A stretch of 64,000 bases of DNA from Pseudomonas protegens CHA0. GTDB taxonomy: Bacteria; Pseudomonadota; Gammaproteobacteria; Pseudomonadales; Pseudomonadaceae. A program made the position numbers and the translations under genes. Where the stretch lies: positions 5,191,501 through 5,255,500 of the forward strand of contig NC_021237.1 of assembly GCF_000397205.1 (NCBI RefSeq), given 5' to 3'. Positions 17,518 to 25,325 of the stretch are shown here, in pieces. Position 1 is the stretch's first letter, and each line of letters opens with the position of its first letter. The notes beneath the pieces are model-generated. The model was given only the letters and a program-made list of their open reading frames with translations, did not search any database and was not told the DNA's origin.

Positions 17518-17627
17518 CGAGGAGATCTCATGGCAGGGATAGAGCAGGCCCGATGAAGGCATGCGTAGTGCCGAACATCCCTGTAAGGCGCATTCGAGAG
17601 GGGTCGAATGAGTGCAGCGTAGGAGTG

Positions 17628-17654
17628 TGATCGGCCTGCGCAAGACAATCTTGA
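17628..17654 (-). promoter_or_regulatory. Sigma-28 (FliA) promoter for the chemoreceptor gene
   Basis: On the minus strand, TCAAGATT is followed by exactly 11 bases and GCCGATCA. The FliA consensus is TAAAGTTT-N11-GCCGATAA, so 13 of 16 positions match with correct spacing. Transcription would start near 17620, about 100 bases before the chosen ATG. Chemoreceptors are standard FliA targets. Confidence 0.7.
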
Positions 17655-17790
17655 GTGCCGCCGACCATCGGTATGACGGGCTCCATCATGCACTTCAAAA
17701 CGTCACAAAAATGTCAAAAAGCCTTGCCATGATGGGGCTCAAGTGAACCTGAGAAACCCGCGCCAGGCACTGTCCCTCCTGCGAGACTCC

Positions 17791-18813
17791 ATGAACCACA
17801 GCATCGACCAGAGTCACCGTGATTCCGATCTGTTCGGCCTGCTCTACGGTTTCAGCTTTCGCCCCGGCGAACGGGGCCGCGAACTGGACTCGGCCAAGGC
17901 CCTGCAAGCCCTGCAACACCCCGAGGACAGCGAGGAGTTCCTCTGGCTGCACCTGAACCTGGCTCACGCCGCGTGCGAGCGCTGGATGAAGTCCCACCTG
18001 CAATTGCCCGACGAATTCTTCGAGGCCCTGCACGAAGGCTCGCGCTCGACCCGCATCGAACAGGTGGATTCGGCCCTGCTGGCGGTGGTCAACGACGTGG
18101 TGTTCAACTTCGGCAGCATGGTTTCCTCGGACATCTCCACCCTCTGGGTCTGCGCCCGCAGCCGCCTGATCGTCAGCGCCCGCCTGCAGCCGCTGCACTC
18201 GGTGGACAAGCTGCGCTCCTCGGTCAAGGCCGGAGAACGCTTTCGCTCGCCCCTGGAACTGCTGGTGCACCTGCTACGGGACCAGGGCGAAGTGCTGACC
18301 CAGATCGTGCGCCGGACCAGCCTCAGCGTGGATCAGATCGAGGACCAGTTGCTGGCAGCCCGGGTCTCCACCAACCGTGCCGAACTGGGGGCCATGCGCC
18401 GGGTGCTGGTGCGCCTGCAACGGCTGCTGGCCCTGGAGCCGGGCTCGCTGCTGCGCCTGCTCAACCGCCCGCCGCAATGGTTGCAAAAGGAAGACGTCAA
18501 GGAGCTGCGCAAGTCCACCGAAGAGTTCGCCCTGATCATCAACGACCTCACCGCCCTGGGGGAGCGGATCAAGCTGCTGCAGGAAGAAATCGCCGCCAAC
18601 CTCAACGAACAGACCAACCGCACCCTGTTCACCCTGACGGTGGTCACGGTGCTGGCGTTGCCGATCAACATCATCGCCGGTTTCTTTGGCATGAACGTCG
18701 GTGGCATTCCGTTCTCCGGCGACCCGGAGGGCTTCTGGATCCTGGTAGCGCTGGTGGCCACTTTCACCGTGATCGCCGGGCGCTGGGCCTTTCGCAAACG
18801 CCAGGACTACTGA
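17791..18813 (+). CDS. zntB: Zinc transporter ZntB (CorA-type)
   Basis: The 340-residue product has a long cytoplasmic N-terminal domain and two C-terminal membrane helices (about 278-300 and 312-332). The signature GMN motif lies between them in FFGMNVGGIPF, which is diagnostic of CorA-type metal channels. The N-terminal WLHLN and LWVCARSRLIVSARLQPLHS segments match the ZntB subgroup, which moves Zn2+ through a homopentamer. A GTG at 17743 could add 16 residues; I prefer the ATG at 17791, which gives the usual length. It is monocistronic and followed by a REP pair. Confidence 0.88.
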   Translation: MNHSIDQSHRDSDLFGLLYGFSFRPGERGRELDSAKALQALQHPEDSEEFLWLHLNLAHAACERWMKSHLQLPDEFFEALHEGSRSTRIEQVDSALLAVVNDVVFNFGSMVSSDISTLWVCARSRLIVSARLQPLHSVDKLRSSVKAGERFRSPLELLVHLLRDQGEVLTQIVRRTSLSVDQIEDQLLAARVSTNRAELGAMRRVLVRLQRLLALEPGSLLRLLNRPPQWLQKEDVKELRKSTEEFALIINDLTALGERIKLLQEEIAANLNEQTNRTLFTLTVVTVLALPINIIAGFFGMNVGGIPFSGDPEGFWILVALVATFTVIAGRWAFRKRQDY

Positions 18814-18822
18814 CTCCACCTT

Positions 18823-18905
18823 GTAGGAGCCGGCTTGCCGGCGAAGGCGTCCGCCAAGGCAGGTGCTTGGCTTGAGGGCCTCTTCGCCGGCAAGCCGGCT
18901 CCTGC
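18823..18905. repeat. Paired REP element (REPIN)
   Basis: A 22-bp copy with core GAGCCGGCTTGCCGGCGA (18823-18844) is followed 39 bases later by its inverted copy (18884-18905). This is the common Pseudomonas REP sequence in the paired orientation mobilised by RAYT transposases. It lies between zntB and the Pit gene. No RAYT gene is in the window. Confidence 0.85.
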
Positions 18906-18937
18906 GGGATGGAGGGATGGAGGGATGGAGGGATGGT
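18906..18937. repeat. 8-bp tandem repeat (GGGATGGA x4)
   Basis: Four head-to-tail copies of GGGATGGA follow the REP pair immediately; the last copy ends in T. Short perfect arrays like this can change copy number by slippage. It lies in noncoding DNA 125 bases before the Pit start, so any effect would be on transcription. Confidence 0.8.
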
Positions 18938-19061
18938 CGTGCGTGATCGATCTGATCAACGCAAGGGCTCAATTGCGTAAACCATGACCTGAGGCAGCCT
19001 CCCTGTAACATTCAGCAACGATCATGGGCAGCACTCCTTCTCGCCACAGGATTGTCCAGCA

Positions 19062-20672
19062 ATGGCCACCCCGTCCCTGACTGCCGCTTCGTCCAACCTC
19101 GACAGCAAACCGCAACTGGATAAAAAGCCCGGCCCCTTCACCCTCGTCGCCTTCTTCGCGGTGCTGGCCATGGGCTTGCTGTTCACCGCCTACAGCCTGG
19201 TGCACGATATGCACGAGCTGGGCACCACGGTCACCACCTGGACCCCGTTCCTGCTCCTGGGCGTGGCGTTGCTGATCGCCCTGGGCTTCGAGTTCGTCAA
19301 CGGTTTCCATGACACCGCCAACGCCGTGGCCACGGTGATCTACACCCACTCGCTGCCGCCGCAGTTCGCGGTGGTCTGGTCCGGCCTGTTCAACTTCCTC
19401 GGCGTACTGCTGTCCAGCGGCGCGGTGGCTTTCGGCATCATCGCCCTGCTGCCGGTGGAACTGATCCTGCAGGTGGGTTCCTCCGCCGGTTTCGCGATGA
19501 TCTTCGCCCTGCTGATCGCCGCCATCCTATGGAACCTCGGCACCTGGTGGCTGGGCCTGCCGGCTTCGTCTTCCCACACCCTGATCGGCTCGATCATCGG
19601 TGTCGGCGTGGCCAATGCCCTGATGCATGGCCGCGACGGCACCAGCGGCGTGGACTGGGGCCAGGCCACCAAGGTCGGCTACGCCCTGCTGTTCTCGCCC
19701 CTGATCGGCTTCGTGTTCGCCGCCCTGCTGCTGTTGGCCCTGCGCCTGTTCGTCAAGAACCGTGCCCTGTACAAGGCCCCCAAGGGCGACGCACCGCCGC
19801 CCTGGTGGATTCGCGGGCTGCTGATCCTGACCTGCACCGGCGTGTCCTTCGCCCACGGTTCCAACGACGGCCAGAAAGGCATGGGCCTGATCATGCTGAT
19901 CCTGGTGGGCACCCTGCCCATGGCCTACGCCTTGAACCGCACCATGCCCGCCGACCAGTCGCTGCAATTCGCCGCGGTGGCCGAAGTCACCCAGCAGGCC
20001 CTGGTGAAGAGTGCCCCGCAACCGGCGCCGGCCGATTCCCGCGCGGTGCTCTCGGAGTACATGCGCAGCAAGGAAGCGACACCGGAACTGATCCCCGCGC
20101 TGGCCGCCCTGACCGGCGCCATCGGCACTGAAGTGAAGGGCTACGGTTCGCTGGCCAAGGTGCCCGCCGAAGCCATGGGCAACGTGCGCAACGACATGTA
20201 CCTGACCAGCGAGGCGATCCGCCTGATGGACAAGAATCAGGTAGGCCACTTCGACCAGGACACCCGGGACAAACTGCAACTGTTCAAGCAACAGATCGAC
20301 AACGCCACGCGCTTCATTCCGCTGTGGGTGAAGATCGCCGTGGCCATCGCCCTTGGCCTGGGCACCATGGTGGGCTGGAAGCGCATCGTGGTCACCGTTG
20401 GCGAAAAGATCGGCAAGACCCACCTGACCTACGCCCAGGGCGCCTCGGCGGAAACCGTGGCGATGCTGACCATCGGCGCGGCGGACATGTTCGGCCTGCC
20501 GGTGTCCACCACCCATGTGCTGTCCTCGGGGGTGGCCGGGACCATGGTGGCCAATGGCGGCGGCTTGCAGATGCGCACCATCCGCAACCTGGCCATGGCC
20601 TGGGTGCTGACCCTGCCGGCGGCGATCCTGCTGTCCGGCAGCCTGTACTGGTTGTTCACTCAGCTGTTCTGA
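19062..20672 (+). CDS. Inorganic phosphate transporter, PiT/PHO4 family
   Basis: The 536-residue membrane protein has the two PHO4 signature repeats: GFEFVNGFHDTANAVATVIY (about 75-95) and later FGLPVSTTHVLSSGVAGTM. A third SFAHGSNDGQKGMGL segment completes the pattern. About ten to twelve membrane helices surround a large cytoplasmic loop (about 315-410). The family carries metal-phosphate with protons at low affinity; a specific substrate cannot be read. Its ATG is supported by the frame directly after the intergenic region. It is convergent with the pxp operon across a REP-containing gap. Confidence 0.9.
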   Translation: MATPSLTAASSNLDSKPQLDKKPGPFTLVAFFAVLAMGLLFTAYSLVHDMHELGTTVTTWTPFLLLGVALLIALGFEFVNGFHDTANAVATVIYTHSLPPQFAVVWSGLFNFLGVLLSSGAVAFGIIALLPVELILQVGSSAGFAMIFALLIAAILWNLGTWWLGLPASSSHTLIGSIIGVGVANALMHGRDGTSGVDWGQATKVGYALLFSPLIGFVFAALLLLALRLFVKNRALYKAPKGDAPPPWWIRGLLILTCTGVSFAHGSNDGQKGMGLIMLILVGTLPMAYALNRTMPADQSLQFAAVAEVTQQALVKSAPQPAPADSRAVLSEYMRSKEATPELIPALAALTGAIGTEVKGYGSLAKVPAEAMGNVRNDMYLTSEAIRLMDKNQVGHFDQDTRDKLQLFKQQIDNATRFIPLWVKIAVAIALGLGTMVGWKRIVVTVGEKIGKTHLTYAQGASAETVAMLTIGAADMFGLPVSTTHVLSSGVAGTMVANGGGLQMRTIRNLAMAWVLTLPAAILLSGSLYWLFTQLF

Positions 20673-20691
20673 GGGGCTTGCCTCCCCCCTC

Positions 20692-20793
20692 TGTAGCCGC
20701 TGCCGAGCCTGCGAGGCTGCGAAAAGGCCCGCGGGGCCTTGCCTGGCGATCCCTCGCCAAACCTGCAGCAACCTCAGGCTCCCAGCGGCTACA
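20692..20793. repeat. Second-class REP element in convergent gap, with internal hairpin
   Basis: TGTAGCCGCTG (20692-20702) and CAGCGGCTACA (20783-20793) are inverted ends enclosing further GC-rich palindromes. One of these is the hairpin AAGGCCC-GCG-GGGCCTT (20724-20740), which could help terminate the Pit transcript. Similar GTAGCCGCTGC sequences recur at 26286-26297 and 33693-33715, so this is a dispersed repeat family distinct from the GAGCCGGC type. Confidence 0.75.
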
Positions 20794-20805
20794 CGAGCAA
20801 GAGGG

Positions 20806-21780
20806 TCAGGAAGGGAACAACTTGCTCAGGCAACTGAGCTTTTTCTTGTAGGAACGCCGGGCCTCCAGCGCTTCTTCCAGGGTCACCGCGACAAAACGGG
20901 CCTTCTGGTTGGGCTGCATCTGGCCGATCAGGTCGAGGTCGGCGCTGATCACCGTGCCGATCATCGCGTAGCCACCACCGGACACCGCGTCCCGGTGCAG
21001 GACGATGGGTTCGAGCCCCGCCGGCACCTGGATCGAACCGATGGGATAGCAGCTGTCGACGATGTTCGACGGATCGGAACCGGCACCGAACGGCTGCTCC
21101 CGGGGCTGGAAGCTCAAGGCGCTGCCGCCCTTGAAGCGATAGCCGATGCGGTCCGCCTCCGAGCCCACGGTCCAGGGTTCGGCGAAGAAGCTGGCCTTGG
21201 CCGCCTCGCTCAAGCGCTCGTAGTACAGGCCCGGCACCACCCGCAGGGTGATTTCGCCCCCCAGGGACTGGCGCAGCGCCATGGGCAAGCTGGCACCGGG
21301 ACGGCTTTTGCCGCTGGCGACGCCCACCGGCAGCTCATCACCCGCCACCAGGCGCCGGCCCTGGAAACCACCCAGGGTACCCAAGGCGTAAGTCGAGCGG
21401 CTGCCCAGCACCAGCGGCACATCGATGCCACCGGCCACCGCCAGATACGCCCGGGCCCCGGCCTTGGGAAAGTCGAAGCGCAGCACTTGCCCGGCCTTGA
21501 CCGCAAAGGCGGTGTCCAGGTGCATGTCCACGCCATCGAGCTTGGGGGTCATGTGGGCACCGCAGACCGCCACCAGGGCATCGGTGCTGAATGCAAGCTC
21601 AGGGCCGAGCAAGGTGCACTCCAGCCCCGCTGCCCCCGCCGGGTTGCCCACCAGCTGGTTGGCGGCGCTCAGGGCGTACTGGTCCAGGGCCCCGGACGGC
21701 GGAATCCCCAGGTGATAGAAACCTTCGCGACCCAGGTCCTGTACCGATGTGGCCAGGCCCGGTTTGATGACCTTGATCAT
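20806..21780 (-). CDS. pxpC: 5-oxoprolinase subunit PxpC (biotin-dependent carboxyltransferase family)
   Basis: The 324-residue protein belongs to the KipA/PxpC family, one half of the urea-amidolyase-type carboxyltransferase fold. Typical segments are GLATSVQDLGREGFYHLGIPPSGALDQYALSAANQLVGN at the N-terminus, followed later by PIGSIQVPAGLEPIVLHRDAVSGGGYAMIGTV (each shown here in parts of the family pattern only). With PxpA and PxpB it hydrolyses 5-oxoproline to glutamate using ATP. Its start overlaps the pxpB stop by four bases, so coupling is likely. It is the last gene of the five-gene operon. Confidence 0.9.
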   Translation of the reverse strand: MIKVIKPGLATSVQDLGREGFYHLGIPPSGALDQYALSAANQLVGNPAGAAGLECTLLGPELAFSTDALVAVCGAHMTPKLDGVDMHLDTAFAVKAGQVLRFDFPKAGARAYLAVAGGIDVPLVLGSRSTYALGTLGGFQGRRLVAGDELPVGVASGKSRPGASLPMALRQSLGGEITLRVVPGLYYERLSEAAKASFFAEPWTVGSEADRIGYRFKGGSALSFQPREQPFGAGSDPSNIVDSCYPIGSIQVPAGLEPIVLHRDAVSGGGYAMIGTVISADLDLIGQMQPNQKARFVAVTLEEALEARRSYKKKLSCLSKLFPS

Positions 21781-22649
21781 GCCAGCACCTCCTGCAGCGA
21801 AGTGGGATAGCCGACCGGGTCGGCGAGAAAGGCATCCAGGGAAAACTCCACCTCGCGGATGCGCAAGTCGAAACGCCCGGCCTCGACCTCGGCCACGGCA
21901 AGGTCATAGGCCTGGCGGTCAATGGGCTTGAACTGCACGATGTCCCCCGGACGGAAGAACACCATGTGCTGCTTGAGGTAGGCCAACTGTTGCTGCGGGT
22001 CGTAGATCGGCGCCGGGGTGACGCCGAACATCTGGTAGCCGCCGGCACCGCGCACCGAGTAGATGCAGCCGAAACAGCCGCCATGGCCCAGGGTCAGTTT
22101 TGGCGTATCGGTGCGTGGCCGCAGGTACTTGGGCACCTGCAGTTGCCGTTCACGTTCGACCATCTGGAACATGAACGGCAGGCCCGCCACAAAGCCCACC
22201 ATGGAGACGAACCAGGGCGCGCCGCTGTGGGCGGCGATAAAGGCTTCGACATCCGCCAGGCCGTTGATCCGCGCCGCGTACTCAAGATCGGTGGCGCTGG
22301 GGTCCTGGTGCCGGTCGCGAAAACGCATCAGGGTTTCATGGGTCCAGGGGTCGTTGTAGAGCACCGGGATCTCGATGATCCGGGTATGCAGGCTGCGCTC
22401 GGCCACCGCGCAGGCCTCGGCCTGTTGCACCGCCTCCAACAGGGTGTGCGGGGCGATGCGGTCCGGGTCGAAGCGGATCTGGAACGAAGCATTGGCCAGG
22501 CACACATCCAGCACGCCATCCAATTCCAGGCGCTCCACCGCGCGGGTCACCGCCATGCCCTTGAAGAAAGCTTCCAGGGACATGCTGTCGCTGACTTCGG
22601 CGAACAGGTGCTCGTCGGCACCAAAGCTGTAGCGGATAGGCAGGTTCAT
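21777..22649 (-). CDS. pxpB: 5-oxoprolinase subunit PxpB (KipI/allophanate hydrolase subunit 1 family)
   Basis: The 290-residue protein carries the AHS1 family core: IPVLYNDPWTHETLMR in the middle, FVAGLPFMFQM, then GGCFGCIYSVRGAGGYQMFG and PAPIYDP. It pairs with PxpC to form the ATP-dependent 5-oxoprolinase component. It is somewhat longer than the roughly 220-residue E. coli and Bacillus proteins, with extra residues at both ends; the start at 22649 overlaps the upstream stop by four bases and so is firm. The role in this operon could differ from plain 5-oxoprolinase because of the neighbouring biotin enzymes. Confidence 0.88.
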   Translation of the reverse strand: MNLPIRYSFGADEHLFAEVSDSMSLEAFFKGMAVTRAVERLELDGVLDVCLANASFQIRFDPDRIAPHTLLEAVQQAEACAVAERSLHTRIIEIPVLYNDPWTHETLMRFRDRHQDPSATDLEYAARINGLADVEAFIAAHSGAPWFVSMVGFVAGLPFMFQMVERERQLQVPKYLRPRTDTPKLTLGHGGCFGCIYSVRGAGGYQMFGVTPAPIYDPQQQLAYLKQHMVFFRPGDIVQFKPIDRQAYDLAVAEVEAGRFDLRIREVEFSLDAFLADPVGYPTSLQEVLA

Positions 22650-24019
22650 GCGACACCTCCGGCGCGGCGTTCGGCCAGCCAGGTTTCCAGGGTTCCGGTG
22701 TGAAAGTCGGCCTGCTCCAGCCAGGGTTCGGCCAGCAGTTCACGGTGCAGCGACAAGGTGCTGGCCATGCCGGTCAGGGTGGTGTGTTCCACGGCCAGCC
22801 GCGCCCGGGCCAGGGCTTCGCCACGGTCACGGCCATGGACGATCAGCTTGGCCAGCAGCGAGTCGTAGTAAGGCGGCACAGCATAGCCCGGGTACAGGTG
22901 GCTATCGACTCGCACCCCGGCGCCTTGCGGCCAGATCAACTGCTCGACCTTGCCCGGGCTGGGGAAGAAATCCCGCGCCGGATCTTCGGCGTTCAGGCGC
23001 ATCTGCAAGGCCGCGCCGTTAAGCCGGATATCACTCTGGCGCAAACCCAGGGGCTCGCCCCCGGCAATACGCAGCATGGCCTGGACCAGATCGATGCCGG
23101 TGATCAGCTCGCTGATGGGGTGCTCCACCTGGATCCGCGTGTTCATCTCGATAAAGAAGAACTCGCCGGTGCTGTCGTCGTAGAGGTATTCCAGAGTGCC
23201 CGCGCCCTGGTAGCCCAAGGCTTGGGTGAGGCGCACGGCGCTGCTGCACAACTGCTCACGCTGCTCGGCACTGAGTACCGGCGACGGCGCTTCCTCGAAG
23301 ATCTTCTGCCGCCGCCGTTGCAGCGAACACTCGCGTTCGAACAGGTGCACCGCGTGTTTGCCATCGCCCAACACCTGGACTTCGATGTGCCGCGCACGGC
23401 CAATGAAACGCTCCAGGTACACTGCGCCGTTGCCGAAAGCCGTCTGGGCTTCGCGTTGCGCCCGAGGGAATTCCTCGGCCAATTGCGCCGCGTCCCGGGC
23501 CAGGCGAATCCCGCGCCCGCCACCGCCGGCACTGGCCTTGATCAATAGCGGAAAGCCCACGACTTCAGCGGCCGCCAGCGCACTGTCCAGGTCGAAGAGT
23601 TCTCCTGGGGAGCCCGGTACCACCGGCACTCCCGCCGCCTGCGCGGTGCGCCGGGCTTCGGCCTTGTCACCCATGCGGCGGATGGTTTCGGCACTGGGAC
23701 CGACGAAGATCGCCCCGGCCTCGACCACCGCCTCGGCGAAGTCGGCATTCTCGGAAAGAAAGCCATAGCCCGGATGTACCGCGTTGGCACCGCTGGCCTG
23801 CAAGGCACCGAGCAGGGCCTGGACATTCAGGTAGCTCTTGTCGGCCCGCGCCGGGCCGATGATCTGCACTTCATCGGCCATACGTGCGGCCATGGAATCG
23901 GCATCCGCCTCACTGCAGGCGGCAACGGTGGGAATCCCCAGGGCCTTGGCCGCGCGAATGATGCGCACGGCAATCTCGCCACGGTTGGCCACCAGCAATT
24001 TGTTGATTGATCCAGTCAT
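22646..24019 (-). CDS. accC: Biotin carboxylase (AccC-like) in the pxp operon
   Basis: The 457-residue protein has the full biotin carboxylase layout: N-terminal NKLLVANRGEIAVRIIRAAK; an ATP-grasp region with the glycine-rich KASAGGGGRGIRLA; and catalytic FIEMNTRIQVEHPISE. This is the ATP- and bicarbonate-dependent enzyme that carboxylates biotin on a carrier. Because it lies between a carrier gene and pxpB, it is probably a dedicated paralogue rather than the housekeeping acetyl-CoA carboxylase subunit. The start at 24019 is preferred over an upstream frame reaching 24076. Confidence 0.88.
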   Translation of the reverse strand: MTGSINKLLVANRGEIAVRIIRAAKALGIPTVAACSEADADSMAARMADEVQIIGPARADKSYLNVQALLGALQASGANAVHPGYGFLSENADFAEAVVEAGAIFVGPSAETIRRMGDKAEARRTAQAAGVPVVPGSPGELFDLDSALAAAEVVGFPLLIKASAGGGGRGIRLARDAAQLAEEFPRAQREAQTAFGNGAVYLERFIGRARHIEVQVLGDGKHAVHLFERECSLQRRRQKIFEEAPSPVLSAEQREQLCSSAVRLTQALGYQGAGTLEYLYDDSTGEFFFIEMNTRIQVEHPISELITGIDLVQAMLRIAGGEPLGLRQSDIRLNGAALQMRLNAEDPARDFFPSPGKVEQLIWPQGAGVRVDSHLYPGYAVPPYYDSLLAKLIVHGRDRGEALARARLAVEHTTLTGMASTLSLHRELLAEPWLEQADFHTGTLETWLAERRAGGVA

Positions 24020-24029
24020 GCCCCGGCCC

Positions 24030-24272
24030 TCACTGTTCGAGCGTCGCGACGACCTGACCCGGTTCCACCGGATCACCGTCTTCCACCAGAAAGGCGCTGA
24101 CTTGACCCGCGCTCCCGGCGGTCAGTTCGGAAAACTGCTTCATGACTTCGATCAGGCCGATCACGGTATCGGCGCTGACGCTGTCGCCGACCTCGACGAA
24201 AGGCGCCGACTCCGGGGTGGCCTTGCGATAAAAGGTGCCCGGCAAGGGGGTGATAACACTGTATTCGGCCAT
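24030..24272 (-). CDS. accB: Biotin carboxyl carrier protein (AccB-like)
   Basis: The 80-residue protein is a single biotinyl domain. The expected modified lysine is K45 in EVMKQF, where most carriers have EAMKM; the central M-K pair is kept. Flanking segments (ITPLPGTFYRKATPESAPFV, and DPVEPGQVVATLE at the end) fit the fold. It lacks the N-terminal extension of housekeeping AccB, supporting a dedicated carrier for the adjacent carboxylase. Its stop is 11 bases from the accC start. A gap of 95 bases separates it from pxpA. Confidence 0.86.
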   Translation of the reverse strand: MAEYSVITPLPGTFYRKATPESAPFVEVGDSVSADTVIGLIEVMKQFSELTAGSAGQVSAFLVEDGDPVEPGQVVATLEQ

Positions 24273-24305
24273 GTCTGTTCCTTTTGGAATAGTTGTAGAA
24301 AGGCA

Positions 24306-24352
24306 GGCAAAAAAAACAAAACCAGATGAACCCCGCGTCTGTGCGCGGTGCT
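24306..24352 (-). terminator. Possible attenuator between pxpA and accB
   Basis: On the minus strand a short CCGCG-CACAGA-CGCGG hairpin is followed about nine bases later by a T-rich run (TTTTGTTTTTTTT). The stem is short and the T-run is not adjacent, so at most this is partial termination, which would lower accB-pxpC relative to pxpA. Confidence 0.3.
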
Positions 24353-24367
24353 TCGTGTCGATGCGCC

Positions 24368-25126
24368 TCAACGCGGTGCGCGGACCTCGATACCGGCCTG
24401 ATCCAGCGCCGTTCGGGTGGCCTGCACCAGGTCCAGGGCGCCGGGGGTGTCGCTGTGCAGGCAGATGGAATCGAACTCGAGGAACAGCTCCTCGCCTTCG
24501 ACGGTGCGTACCAGGCCGGTCTGGCAGGCGCGCAGCACCTTGGCCGCCACGGCTGCCGGGTCCAGGGCGCGGACGTTGCGGGTAAACACGATGGAGCCGC
24601 TGAGGTCGTAGTCGCGGTCGGCGTAGAACTCGCGGATCACCGGCTGCCCCAGCTCCTGGGCCACACGCCAGATCACCGAATTGGGCATGCAATACAGCAG
24701 CAACTCGGGCTCCAGCCGGCGCAGGTTTTGCACCAGCAGCCGCGCCGCTTCCTCGTCCCGGGCCAGGTGCATGTAGAGCGCACCATGCGGCTTGATGTGC
24801 TGCAGCTTCACGCCTTGTACCCGGGCCATTTCCCGCAGGGCGCCAAGCTGATAGAGCATGTCGTCCACCAGCTCCTGGGCCGGGGCATTGATGTGCCGGC
24901 GGCCGAAACCCACCAGGTCGCGAAACCCCGGATGGGCGCCGATGGCCACCCCCAGGCGCTTGGCCTGTTCGATGGTGCGGCGCATGGTGCCGGGGTCGCC
25001 GGCGTGAAAGCCGGTGGCGATATTGGCCGAGCTGATAAAGCCCATCAGCTCGTTGTCGACGCCATCGCCGATGGTCCACGGGCCGAAGCTCTCGCCCATG
25101 TCCGAATTGAAATCCACTGCCTGCAT
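24368..25126 (-). CDS. pxpA: 5-oxoprolinase subunit PxpA (LamB/YcsF family)
   Basis: The 252-residue protein is a clear LamB/YcsF member: [14 protein letters not shown] at the N-terminus, [31 protein letters not shown], and [20 protein letters not shown]. These conserved Asp/His/Lys residues line the active site of PxpA. The ATG at 25126 follows GGAG and is preferred to a GTG one codon earlier. It is the first gene of the operon pxpA-accB-accC-pxpB-pxpC and is divergent from a LysR gene. Confidence 0.92.
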   Translation of the reverse strand: MQAVDFNSDMGESFGPWTIGDGVDNELMGFISSANIATGFHAGDPGTMRRTIEQAKRLGVAIGAHPGFRDLVGFGRRHINAPAQELVDDMLYQLGALREMARVQGVKLQHIKPHGALYMHLARDEEAARLLVQNLRRLEPELLLYCMPNSVIWRVAQELGQPVIREFYADRDYDLSGSIVFTRNVRALDPAAVAAKVLRACQTGLVRTVEGEELFLEFDSICLHSDTPGALDLVQATRTALDQAGIEVRAPR

Positions 25127-25193
25127 CACTGTTGCTCCAACTCTCGTGACTTCGTGCGACGAAAATTAGAGCGCCCTTGACCCCTTGGGAAGA

Positions 25194-25209
25194 TCTATTA
25201 TCAGATAGA
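25194..25209. promoter_or_regulatory. Candidate LysR operator upstream of pxpA
   Basis: TCTAT-N6-ATAGA is a dyad of LysR-box form in an AT-rich stretch 68 bases upstream of the pxpA start. A nearby TTATC...GATAA pair (25198-25231) may be part of the same regulatory region. It fits control by the divergent LysR gene. Confidence 0.45.
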
Positions 25210-25282
25210 GCTTGTTCTGAAAAACAGATAAAGCTAACAGGCAGCGTGATGCGTGACGGCGCAGGCGCTTGCACGATCGCTT

Positions 25283-25304
25283 TCGCCGGCAAGCCGGCTC
25301 CTGC
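25283..25304. repeat. Single REP element (GAGCCGGC class)
   Basis: TCGCCGGCAAGCCGGCTCCT plus GC is identical to the right arm of the REP pair at 18884-18905. It is unusual in lying only 21 bases before a start codon, in the leader of the LysR gene. Confidence 0.8.
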
Positions 25305-25325
25305 AGCGTTAGAGGGGAATGGGCC

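Noticed and set aside
17518..17643. Longer N-terminus for the membrane chemoreceptor (start at 17643)
   Set aside because: It would place coding sequence on the FliA promoter, and the added residues do not look like a chemoreceptor N-terminus.
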